Assembly: GCA_018713215.1 (NCBI GenBank)
Contig: DVFO01000049.1
Span: forward strand, 1 to 5,885
Reading direction: 5' to 3'
DNA from: Enterenecus faecium
Lineage (GTDB): Bacteria > Bacillota > Clostridia > Oscillospirales > Oscillospiraceae
DNA: 5,885 nt
Shown: piece after piece, positions 1 to 4,911 of the stretch
Numbering within the stretch: the first letter of the stretch is position 1
Layout of the letters: the number at the start of each line of letters is the position of its first letter
Notes under the pieces: model-generated
Told to the model about the DNA's origin: nothing
What the model saw: only the letters and a program-made list of their open reading frames with translations
The model's database searches: none
Program-made: the position numbers and the translations under genes

Positions 1-353
1 TGTTCCGCTCCCTGGACATCCCCGTCCGTCAGCTGGAGTGCTGCTCCGGCGACCTGGCCGACCTGAAGGTGAAGTCCTGCGACATTGAGGCCTGGTCCCC
101 CCGTCAGCAGAAGTACTTCGAGGTGTGCTCCTGCTCCAACCTGGGCGACGCTCAGGCCCGCCGCCTGAAGATGCGGGTCAAGGGCGAGAACGGCATGTAC
201 CTGCCCCACACCCTGAACAACACCGTGGTGGCTCCTCCCCGTATGCTCATCGCCTTCCTGGAGAACAACCTCCAGGCCGACGGCTCCGTCACCATCCCCG
301 AGCCTCTGCGCCCCTACATGGGCGGCACCGCCGTGCTCACCCCCAAGCACTGA
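1..353 (+). CDS. serS: Seryl-tRNA synthetase, C-terminal part (partial, 5' end off the window)
   Basis: The frame is open from base 3 to the TGA at 351-353, giving about 116 C-terminal residues of a protein normally about 420-430 long. The enzyme charges tRNA-Ser with serine in the cytosol. The visible part is the end of the class II catalytic domain: the FEVCSCSNLGDAQARR stretch (family form FExxSCSNxxDFQARR), then motif 3 within HTLNNTVVAPPRMLIAFLEN with the conserved motif 3 Arg, then the QADGSVTIPEPLRPYMGG tail typical of SerRS C-termini. The NNT form of motif 3 is like that I recall for Thermus SerRS rather than the E. coli NGS form, so it is not unusual. The GTG at 69 is an internal Val codon, not a start. 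mscL follows after 23 bases, so cotranscription is likely. Confidence is high because the C-terminal signature is specific. Confidence 0.95.
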   Translation, partial: FRSLDIPVRQLECCSGDLADLKVKSCDIEAWSPRQQKYFEVCSCSNLGDAQARRLKMRVKGENGMYLPHTLNNTVVAPPRMLIAFLENNLQADGSVTIPEPLRPYMGGTAVLTPKH

Positions 354-376
354 GATATTATACGAGGTAACTACAG

Positions 377-760
377 ATGAAAGCCTTTATTCGGGAATTC
401 AAGACCTTCTTGAACCGGGGCAACGTGCTGGACCTGGCGGTGGGCGTCATCATCGGCGGCGCCTTCAAGTCCATCACCGACTCCCTCACCAACGACATTC
501 TTATGCCCCTGCTGGGGCTGCTGGTCAATCGGGTGTCCTTCTCCGATCTGACCCTCACCCTGGGCTCCGCCACCATCGCCTACGGCAGCTTCCTTGAGGC
601 GGTGCTCAACTTCATCATCATGGCCTTCGCCGTGTTCTGCATCGTCAAGGCCTTCAACCGCCTCCACCGGAAAAAGGAGGAGGCAGCCCCCGCTCCCAAG
701 CCCTCCAAGGAGGAGCTGCTGCTCACCGAGATCCGCGATCTGCTGAAGGAGGGCAAGTAA
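377..760 (+). CDS. mscL: Large-conductance mechanosensitive channel MscL
   Basis: This 127-residue protein is the size of typical MscL (about 120-150). MscL is a homopentameric inner-membrane pore that opens under membrane tension and releases solutes during hypo-osmotic shock. The N-terminal amphipathic segment (residues 1-12) leads into RGNVLDLAVGVIIGGAF, the hallmark TM1 pore helix (about 14-40). The ILMPLLGLL turn (41-49), a short extracellular loop (about 50-70), TM2 (about 71-95) and the basic HRKK cluster follow. A Pro/Ala-rich linker then joins the cytoplasmic helix SKEELLLTEIRDLLKE (110-125), which closely resembles the E. coli C-terminal bundle. A GAGG ribosome binding site at 364-367 lies 9 bases before the ATG. 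No promoter is evident in the 23-base gap after serS. The stop overlaps the next gene's start by one base. I see no missing elements. Confidence 0.97.
   Translation: MKAFIREFKTFLNRGNVLDLAVGVIIGGAFKSITDSLTNDILMPLLGLLVNRVSFSDLTLTLGSATIAYGSFLEAVLNFIIMAFAVFCIVKAFNRLHRKKEEAAPAPKPSKEELLLTEIRDLLKEGK
747..752 (+). promoter_or_regulatory. Ribosome binding site inside the mscL 3' end
   Basis: AGGAGG lies within the last codons of mscL, 7 bases before the ATG at 760. It supports the short membrane-protein ORF as a translated gene whose start overlaps the mscL stop (TAATG), an arrangement suited to translational coupling. Confidence 0.75.
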
Positions 761-1086
761 TGGAGGAGCAAGAACCCAGCTACACCCCCGCCTCCTTTGA
801 AAAGCGGGTGGCGGCCTGGATTGGCATTGGGTACATGCTCATGCTCATTGCCCTCATCACCTACACCATCGCCACCGCCCGCACCCTCCCCGGCACCGCC
901 CCCCTGCTGGTGGTGCCTGTGGGAATTGGCGTGCCCTTCATCGCCGTCCACCGCCAGCGCCAGGGTACCGCCCCCGGCGGCCTGGTGGGCACCATTCTCA
1001 TCTGCCTGGTGTGCCTGGTGGCGGTGGTGCTGGGGCTTTGGCTGGGCGTGCCCGCCCTCATCGCCAACGTCACCACACCCCTGTAA
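760..1086 (+). CDS. Small three-helix membrane protein of unknown function
   Basis: I do not recognise a named family for this 108-residue protein. It has a short acidic, polar N-terminus (MEEQEPSYTPASFEKR). Three hydrophobic segments follow: about 18-40, about 46-63, and about 75-103 (the last is long and may be bent at the GLWLGVP stretch). The loop between segments 2 and 3 is basic (HRQRQ, 64-68), which by the positive-inside rule puts it in the cytoplasm. There is no signal peptidase site or catalytic motif. It is probably real: AGGAGG sits 7 bases upstream, its ATG overlaps the mscL TAA, its codon usage matches its neighbours, and rsmG's binding site overlaps its own stop. Function is unknown; position alone does not show that it acts with MscL. 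It may be a lineage-restricted protein found in related Clostridia. Confidence 0.8.
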   Translation: MEEQEPSYTPASFEKRVAAWIGIGYMLMLIALITYTIATARTLPGTAPLLVVPVGIGVPFIAVHRQRQGTAPGGLVGTILICLVCLVAVVLGLWLGVPALIANVTTPL

Positions 1087-1091
1087 AGGAG
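1086..1091 (+). promoter_or_regulatory. Ribosome binding site that fixes the rsmG start
   Basis: AAGGAG begins on the last base of the preceding stop codon and lies 9 bases before the ATG at 1101. The in-frame ATG at 1011 would lie deep inside the upstream gene, with no comparable site and a non-homologous Gly/Arg/His-rich extension. This site therefore decides for 1101. Confidence 0.75.
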
Positions 1092-1100
1092 CACGCGCCC

Positions 1101-1811
1101 ATGGAATCTCTCATTTCCACCGGCCTTGCCCAGCTGGACCTCCCCGCCTACCCGGCGGATGCGGCGGCCAAGCTGGCAAAGTATGGTAATTTATTAATGG
1201 AACAAAATCAGGTGATGAACCTCACCGCCATCACCCAGCCCTTTGACGTGGCCACCCTGCACATGCTGGACTGTGCGCCCCTTTTCAACTGCGGGCGGCT
1301 GGAGCATGCCAAGCTCATTGACGTGGGCACCGGGGCGGGCTTCCCCGGCATGGTGCTGAAAACCCTCTGCCCTACCCTGTCTCTCACTCTGCTGGATGGG
1401 CTGCAAAAGCGCCTTTCCTGGCTGGAGACGGTGGCGGAGGAGCTGGAGCTGGAGGGGGTCACCACCCTCCACGCCCGGGCCGAGGAGGCGGGGCAAGACG
1501 GTTCACTCCGGGAGCAGTTTGACTTTGCCACCGCCCGGGCGGTGGCGGACCTGGGGCTTCTGTGCGAGATGTGCCTGCCCTTTGTGAAGGTGGGGGGCCG
1601 TTTCCTGGCCATGAAGGGCCCGGAGTGCCAGGAGGAGCTGGACCGGGCGGCCCGTGCCATCCCCACCCTGGGCGGCGTGCTCAAAGGCTGCTACGACTAC
1701 CGGATTCCCCACACGGACATCACCCACCGGGTGGTGGTGGTGGAGAAGGTGGCCCCCTGCCCCGCCAAGTATCCGAGGCGTTGGGCGAAGATGCAGAAAG
1801 CACCGCTGTGA
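1101..1811 (+). CDS. rsmG: 16S rRNA (guanine-N7) methyltransferase RsmG (GidB)
   Basis: This 236-residue protein is within the family's usual 205-240 range. RsmG uses S-adenosylmethionine to methylate N7 of the 530-loop guanine (G527 in E. coli) of 16S rRNA; its loss gives low-level streptomycin resistance in several bacteria. The N-terminal helices contain the family stretch QNQVMNLTAIT (35-45). The Rossmann SAM-binding motif I is LIDVGTGAGFPGMVLK (72-87). Asp99 in LTLLDGLQKR is the ribose-binding acidic position. FDFATARAVADLGLL (140-154) and the VGGRFLAMKG strand (164-173) follow, and the basic C-terminus KYPRRWAKMQKAPL matches the usual RsmG ending. The start at 1101 is chosen over the in-frame ATG at 1011 because of the Shine-Dalgarno spacing and family length. 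It is the last gene of the serS-mscL run, and a repeat element begins 5 bases after the stop. Confidence 0.96.
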   Translation: MESLISTGLAQLDLPAYPADAAAKLAKYGNLLMEQNQVMNLTAITQPFDVATLHMLDCAPLFNCGRLEHAKLIDVGTGAGFPGMVLKTLCPTLSLTLLDGLQKRLSWLETVAEELELEGVTTLHARAEEAGQDGSLREQFDFATARAVADLGLLCEMCLPFVKVGGRFLAMKGPECQEELDRAARAIPTLGGVLKGCYDYRIPHTDITHRVVVVEKVAPCPAKYPRRWAKMQKAPL

Positions 1812-1816
1812 TATAT

Positions 1817-2006
1817 GGCTCCCTCCGGGAGGGAGCTGTCTGCGCAGCAGACTGAGGGAGTATGCGGGCGGCAAGGGATTGCAAGGACAGATATAAGACC
1901 TATGCCAGTCCCTACACACCGCCCACTACGGCAATACCGTTTGCTCTGTACCACAGACTCCCTCCGTCACGGCTTACGCCGTGCCACCTCCCTCCCAGAG
2001 GGAGGC
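1817..2006 (+). repeat. Composite hairpin repeat with imperfect inverted ends (MITE/REP-like), about 190 bp
   Basis: Two related units face each other. The left unit (1817-1860) begins with a palindrome GCTCCCTCC-G-GGAGGGAGC (1818-1836). A second hairpin GTCTGC-GCA-GCAGAC (1838-1852) follows, then GAGGGAG (1854-1860), which can also pair with CTCCCTC at 1819-1825. The right unit mirrors this order: CTCCCTC (1958-1964), hairpin CACGGC-TTAC-GCCGTG (1968-1983), and palindrome CCTCCCTC-CCA-GAGGGAGG (1987-2005). The reverse complement of the right unit aligns with the left over roughly 45-50 bases, with the inner hairpin differing but keeping its pairing. The centre (1861-1957) has no ORF or other structure that I trust. 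I see no target-site duplication and no transposase. The architecture resembles dispersed repeats I recall from Faecalibacterium-type genomes. Copy number cannot be judged from this window. Confidence 0.75.
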
Positions 2007-2010
2007 TTTG

Positions 2011-2047
2011 AGGTGCAGCGCACCCCAGGAAGCTGCACTTTCATTCA
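2011..2047 (+). terminator. Possible weak terminator or hairpin
   Basis: GTGCAGC (2013-2019) pairs with GCTGCAC (2032-2038). The stem can be extended by A-U and G-U pairs to 2011-2040, around a 12-base loop. It is followed by TTTCATTCAATTTG, which is only partly U-rich. It could end transcripts coming from rsmG before the next promoter. The stem is modest and the tract interrupted, so it may instead be part of the repeat's edge. Confidence 0.3.
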
Positions 2048-2064
2048 ATTTGTTTACAAAAAAC

Positions 2065-2093
2065 TTGCGGTATGAGACAATTCATGATATGAT
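2065..2093 (+). promoter_or_regulatory. Sigma-A-type extended -10 promoter for the minD-like/mgsA-like unit
   Basis: The -10 hexamer TATGAT (2088-2093) matches TATAAT at five of six positions and is preceded by the extended element TGA (2085-2087). With the standard 17-base spacer, the -35 is TTGCGG (2065-2070), matching only the TTG half, which an extended -10 can compensate for. Transcription would start near 2100, giving a short leader that carries the GGAGGAGG ribosome binding site (2105-2112). The surrounding AT-rich tract contrasts with the GC-rich coding sequence. It has not been tested experimentally. Confidence 0.6.
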
Positions 2094-2119
2094 TTTCTTG
2101 TTGTGGAGGAGGCTAAGGC

Positions 2120-2854
2120 ATGGGAACATCGGTAATGGTCACATCTGGAAAGGGCGGAACGGGTAAAACCGCCCTCACTGCCGGCGTCGCCTCCTGTCTG
2201 GCCGCCTTAGGCCGTCGGGTGCTGTGCATTGACGTGGACGTGGGTCTGCGCAATCTGGACATTGCCCTGGGCATGTCCGACCGGGCCGTGATGGACTTCT
2301 CCGACGTGATGGAGCATCGCTGTCCCCTGCTCACCGCAGCGGCAGAGCACCCCCAAATTCGAGGTCTCTTTCTCCTCACCGCCCCCCTGTCCCTCATCAA
2401 TCTGGATTTGAAGGGCTTCCGGGACGTGATCGACGAGGCCCGGGACTACTACGATTTCATCTTTCTGGACTCTCCGGCAGGACTGGGGGACGGATTCCAG
2501 CTGGCCATGTACGCCGCGGACCGTGCCATTGTGGTCTCTGCCACCGAGCCCGCCGCCCTGCGGGATGCCCAGCGGGCGGTGACCAAGCTCATGGGCCAGA
2601 TTGAGGACATCCACCTGGTGGTCAACCGGGTAGAGCCCCGCATGATCGGCAAGCTGCGCACCACCATTGACGTCGCCATGGACACCGCCGGACTGCCCCT
2701 GCTGGGCATGGTGCCGGAGGACCCCCAAGTTACCCTGGCGGCAGCTCAGAGTGTCCCTCTGGTGTTGAAGACCTACAAGGGCGCTGCACCAGCTTATCTC
2801 AATATTGCCAAACGCCTGCTTGGCCAGCGGGTGCCCCTGTTGCACATCCGCTGA
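2120..2854 (+). CDS. minD: MinD-like ParA/MinD-family ATPase lacking the usual C-terminal membrane helix
   Basis: This 244-residue P-loop ATPase is about 20-25 residues shorter than typical MinD (about 265-270). MinD dimerises on the membrane with ATP and recruits MinC to block polar septation. The deviant Walker A is GKGGTGKT (10-17), with signature Lys11 and Lys16. The switch I region DVDVGLRNLDIALG (38-51) is MinD-like rather than ParA-like. Walker B is FIFLDSPAG (113-121). TEPAALRDAQR (142-152) is the segment corresponding to the MinC/MinE-binding helix, and LVVNRVEPRMI (166-176) follows. The end, AYLNIAKRLLGQRVPLL, matches the region just before the B. subtilis MinD membrane-targeting sequence, but the protein stops four residues later. 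AGGAGG at 2107-2112 lies 7 bases upstream of the ATG. No minC or minE is adjacent; an MgsA-like gene follows after 26 bases. The family is certain; a true MinD role is not. Confidence 0.8.
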   Translation: MGTSVMVTSGKGGTGKTALTAGVASCLAALGRRVLCIDVDVGLRNLDIALGMSDRAVMDFSDVMEHRCPLLTAAAEHPQIRGLFLLTAPLSLINLDLKGFRDVIDEARDYYDFIFLDSPAGLGDGFQLAMYAADRAIVVSATEPAALRDAQRAVTKLMGQIEDIHLVVNRVEPRMIGKLRTTIDVAMDTAGLPLLGMVPEDPQVTLAAAQSVPLVLKTYKGAAPAYLNIAKRLLGQRVPLLHIR

Positions 2855-2880
2855 GCCCCCACAAGAAAGGAAGGATTCCC

Positions 2881-3294
2881 ATGAACATTGCTCTGATGAG
2901 TCACGACAACAAAAAGGAGCTGATGGTGCAGTTCTGCATCGCCTACTGCGGCATCCTCTCCAAACATACCGTGTGCGCCACCAGCCGCACCGGCCGCCTG
3001 GTGGCCGAGGCCACCGGACTGCCCGTCCAGCTGTTTATGGCCCATGCTCACGGCGGCGCCCAACAGATCGGCGCCCGCATCGCCTACAACGAAATTGACA
3101 TGGTGCTGTTTTTCAATGACCCCAATGCGGAGGATCTGGACCAGGACCTGCACTATATCACCCGCCTGTGCGACCAGAACAATGTGCCCATTGCCACCAA
3201 CGCCGCCACCGCCGAGATGCTCATCCACGGCCTGGCCCGGGGCGACCTGAACTGGCGCGAGCTGATCAAACCCTCTACCCCGCTCAAAGTGTAA
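2881..3294 (+). CDS. mgsA: MgsA-like protein (methylglyoxal synthase fold) with altered active site
   Basis: This 137-residue protein has the length of Firmicutes MgsA. It aligns end to end by eye with B. subtilis MgsA: IALMSHDNKKELM at the start, ATGL near 44-47, GGAQQIGARIAYNEID (58-73), and a close match through RLCDQNNVPIATNAATAE (95-112). Canonical MgsA converts dihydroxyacetone phosphate to methylglyoxal and phosphate. Conserved positions (E. coli number in parentheses) are His8 (19), Asp9 (20), Lys12 (23), Thr34 (45), Thr37-Gly38 (48-49), Asp80 (91) and probably Asp89 (101). Changed ones are Ala60 for catalytic Asp71, Ala54-His55-Ala56 for Ser65-Gly66-Pro67, Ser35-Arg36 for Gly46-Thr47, and no clear counterpart of His98 in a loop one residue shorter. 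Methylglyoxal synthase activity is therefore doubtful. A ribosome binding site lies at 2868-2874. It shares a transcript with the MinD-like gene and ends at a strong terminator. Confidence 0.8.
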   Translation: MNIALMSHDNKKELMVQFCIAYCGILSKHTVCATSRTGRLVAEATGLPVQLFMAHAHGGAQQIGARIAYNEIDMVLFFNDPNAEDLDQDLHYITRLCDQNNVPIATNAATAEMLIHGLARGDLNWRELIKPSTPLKV

Positions 3295-3305
3295 ACTCAT
3301 GTTCG

Positions 3306-3337
3306 GAGGTGTTGCCTCGGCAACACCTCTTTCCTTT
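3306..3337 (+). terminator. Rho-independent terminator after the mgsA-like gene
   Basis: GAGGTGTTGCC (3306-3316) and GGCAACACCTC (3319-3329) are perfect inverted repeats. They can form about 10 base pairs with a tight loop, followed directly by the U-rich tract TTTCCTTT (3330-3337). The hairpin begins 11 bases after the mgsA-like stop codon. This closes the minD-like/mgsA-like unit and separates it from hisS. Confidence 0.88.
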
Positions 3338-3360
3338 GCGAAACGTCTCCTTTTCCCGTG

Positions 3361-3430
3361 GTAGGGGAGGGGCTTGCCCCTCCCGTCCCTGGTTGCGCCT
3401 GATTGCGGGAGAGGCAAGCCCCTCCCCTAC
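3361..3430 (+). repeat. GC-rich long palindrome, 25-bp arms with one mismatch
   Basis: GTAGGGGAGGGGCTTGCC (3361-3378) is exactly the reverse complement of 3413-3430. Pairing continues inward after one mismatch (3379/3412) through 3385/3406, leaving a 20-base loop. The left arm can alternatively fold on itself as GGGAGGGGC-TT-GCCCCTCCC (3365-3384). No U-tract follows on either strand, so it is not a normal intrinsic terminator. It lies between the terminator and hisS. The GTAGGGG...GGGGCTTGCCCC style is that of dispersed intergenic repeats I recall in Oscillospiraceae genomes. I see no target duplication. Confidence 0.8.
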
Positions 3431-3480
3431 GGCATGCTATGGGACCCCAGGCAGGACACGTTCCCCCCTATTCTAGCTGT

Positions 3481-3486
3481 AAGGAG
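3481..3486 (+). promoter_or_regulatory. Ribosome binding site that fixes the hisS start
   Basis: AAGGAG lies 10 bases before the ATG at 3497. The longer in-frame reading from 3374 would begin inside the upstream palindrome and add 41 residues unrelated to HisRS, so this site supports 3497. Confidence 0.75.
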
Positions 3487-3496
3487 TCCGATTCAC

Positions 3497-4867
3497 ATGG
3501 CAAAACAAAAACCCCGCACCCTCTCTGGGTTTATGGAACTGCTCCCCCAGCGTCAGGTGCAGTTTGACCGCATGGTGGAGCTGCTGCGCCGCTCCTATTC
3601 CCTCTACGGCTTCACCCCCCTGGACACCCCCGTCATTGAGGCCAGCGAGGTGCTGCTGGCCAAGGCCGGCGGCGAGACCGAGAAGCAGATCTACCGCTTT
3701 TTGAAGGGCGACACCGACCTGTCTCTGCGCTTTGACCTCACCGTGCCCCTGGCCAAGTATGTGGCCCTCCACTATGGGGACCTGGCCTTCCCCTTCCGCC
3801 GCTTCCAGATCGGCAAGGTGTACCGGGGCGAGCGCGCCCAGCGGGGCCGCTTCCGTGAATTCTATCAGGCGGACATCGACATCATTGGCGACGGAAAGCT
3901 GGACATCGTCAACGAGGCGGAAATCCCCTCCATCATCTATCAGACCTTCACTTCTCTGGGCCTCAAGCGGTTCCAGATTCGGGTGAACAACCGGAAGATT
4001 CTCAACGGCTTCTATGCCATGCTGGGCCTCACCGAGAAGTCCGGGGACATCATGCGCACCGTGGACAAGCTGGAGAAGATCGGCCCCGAGAAGGTGGCCG
4101 CCCTCCTCACCGGCGAGGACATCGGCATCACGAGTGAGCAGGCCGACGAGATTCTCAAGTTCATCGCCATCCAGGGCGACAACGACCAGGTGCTCACCGC
4201 TCTGGAGGGCTACCGGGGCCGCCACGAGCTGTTCGACCAGGGCCTGGACGAGCTCACCACCGTAGTGAAGTACCTCTCCGCCTTCGGGGTGCCTCAGACC
4301 CACTTCGCCGTGGATTTGACCATTGCCCGTGGCCTGGACTACTATACCGGCACCGTGTACGAGACCACCATGCTGGACCATCCGGAGATCGGCTCCATCT
4401 GCTCCGGCGGCCGCTACGACAACCTGGCCGAGTACTACACCGACAAGCAGCTGCCCGGCGTGGGCATCTCCATTGGCCTCACCCGGCTCTTCTTTGTCCT
4501 GGAGGATCAGGGCTACCTCAACGAGGAGATGGTCACCGCCCCCGCCGACGTTCTCATCCTGCCCATGACCGAGGACCTGGCCCCCGCCATCTCCTTTGCC
4601 ACCCAGCTGCGCCAAGCTGGCGTGCGGGCCCAGCTGTACACCGAGCAGAAGAAATTCAAGCAGAGGATGACCTACGCCGACAAGATCGGCGTGCCCTATG
4701 TGGCCTTCCTGGGCGACGACGAGATCTCCAAGAATGCCGTGTCCGTCAAGGACATGACCACCGGCCAGCAGGAGACCCTGAGCGTGGACCAGGCCGTGGA
4801 CACCATTGCCAACGACCTGGCGGAACGGGTGGCTGGCATCGACCCCATCCAGGAACCTGAGCACTAA
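3497..4867 (+). CDS. hisS: Histidyl-tRNA synthetase
   Basis: This class II synthetase of 456 residues attaches histidine to tRNA-His and acts as a cytosolic homodimer. The N-terminal RTLSGFMELLPQRQ (7-20) is the counterpart of the family's GTxDxLP entry. Motif 1 ends at TPVIE (44-48). Motif 2 is YRGERAQRGRFREFYQADIDIIG (109-131, shown by its residues RGER...FYQADID). The histidine-specific motifs are ARGLDYYTG (277-285) and SGGRYDNL (303-310). Motif 3 is GVGISIGLTRL (321-331). From about 350 the anticodon-binding domain is recognisable (DVLILPM, QLRQAGVRAQLY, QKKFKQRMTYADKIGVPYV). All expected catalytic elements are present. The gene follows a terminator and a palindrome; no confident promoter or T-box leader is visible in the 160 bases before it. 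aspS follows after 44 bases, a pairing conserved in many Firmicutes. Confidence 0.97.
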   Translation: MAKQKPRTLSGFMELLPQRQVQFDRMVELLRRSYSLYGFTPLDTPVIEASEVLLAKAGGETEKQIYRFLKGDTDLSLRFDLTVPLAKYVALHYGDLAFPFRRFQIGKVYRGERAQRGRFREFYQADIDIIGDGKLDIVNEAEIPSIIYQTFTSLGLKRFQIRVNNRKILNGFYAMLGLTEKSGDIMRTVDKLEKIGPEKVAALLTGEDIGITSEQADEILKFIAIQGDNDQVLTALEGYRGRHELFDQGLDELTTVVKYLSAFGVPQTHFAVDLTIARGLDYYTGTVYETTMLDHPEIGSICSGGRYDNLAEYYTDKQLPGVGISIGLTRLFFVLEDQGYLNEEMVTAPADVLILPMTEDLAPAISFATQLRQAGVRAQLYTEQKKFKQRMTYADKIGVPYVAFLGDDEISKNAVSVKDMTTGQQETLSVDQAVDTIANDLAERVAGIDPIQEPEH

Positions 4868-4911
4868 TTGTAATATTTTATATCTATTATACATTTTGGA
4901 GTTGATTTCAC

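Noticed and set aside
69..353. An independent 94-residue gene starting at the GTG at 69
   Set aside because: The same frame is open to the left edge and continues SerRS homology upstream of that GTG, so it is an internal valine codon.
1011..1100. An in-frame ATG 90 bases upstream as the start of rsmG
   Set aside because: It would overlap most of the third hydrophobic segment of the upstream gene and add 30 Gly/Arg/His-rich residues not seen in RsmG. The ATG at 1101 has AAGGAG at proper spacing.
1817..2006. A CRISPR array or rRNA/tRNA fragment in the gap after rsmG
   Set aside because: There are only two inverted, unequal units rather than direct repeats with regular spacers, and no tRNA cloverleaf or rRNA signature is visible.
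2053..2076. TTTACA (2053-2058) as a -35 element paired with TATGAG (2071-2076)
   Set aside because: The spacer is only 12 bases. The TTGCGG/TGATATGAT arrangement has 17-base spacing and an extended -10.
3374..3496. An N-terminal extension of HisRS from an ATG-equivalent start at 3374
   Set aside because: The codons lie within the palindrome and leader, and the added residues do not resemble HisRS. The start at 3497 has a good ribosome binding site.
3473..4894. A 473-codon open frame on the minus strand opposite hisS, with similar long minus-strand frames opposite aspS, rsmG and the MinD-like gene
   Set aside because: The predicted proteins are low-complexity (rich in Gly, Val, His, Leu), as expected from reading high-GC3 genes backwards. 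They lack family motifs and good ribosome binding sites, and the + strand genes are unambiguous.
4868..4895. A promoter before aspS (TTGTAA with TACATT, 16-base spacing)
   Set aside because: The -10 matches at only four of six positions in a tract that is AT-rich throughout, so chance matches are expected. The 44-base gap fits cotranscription with hisS.
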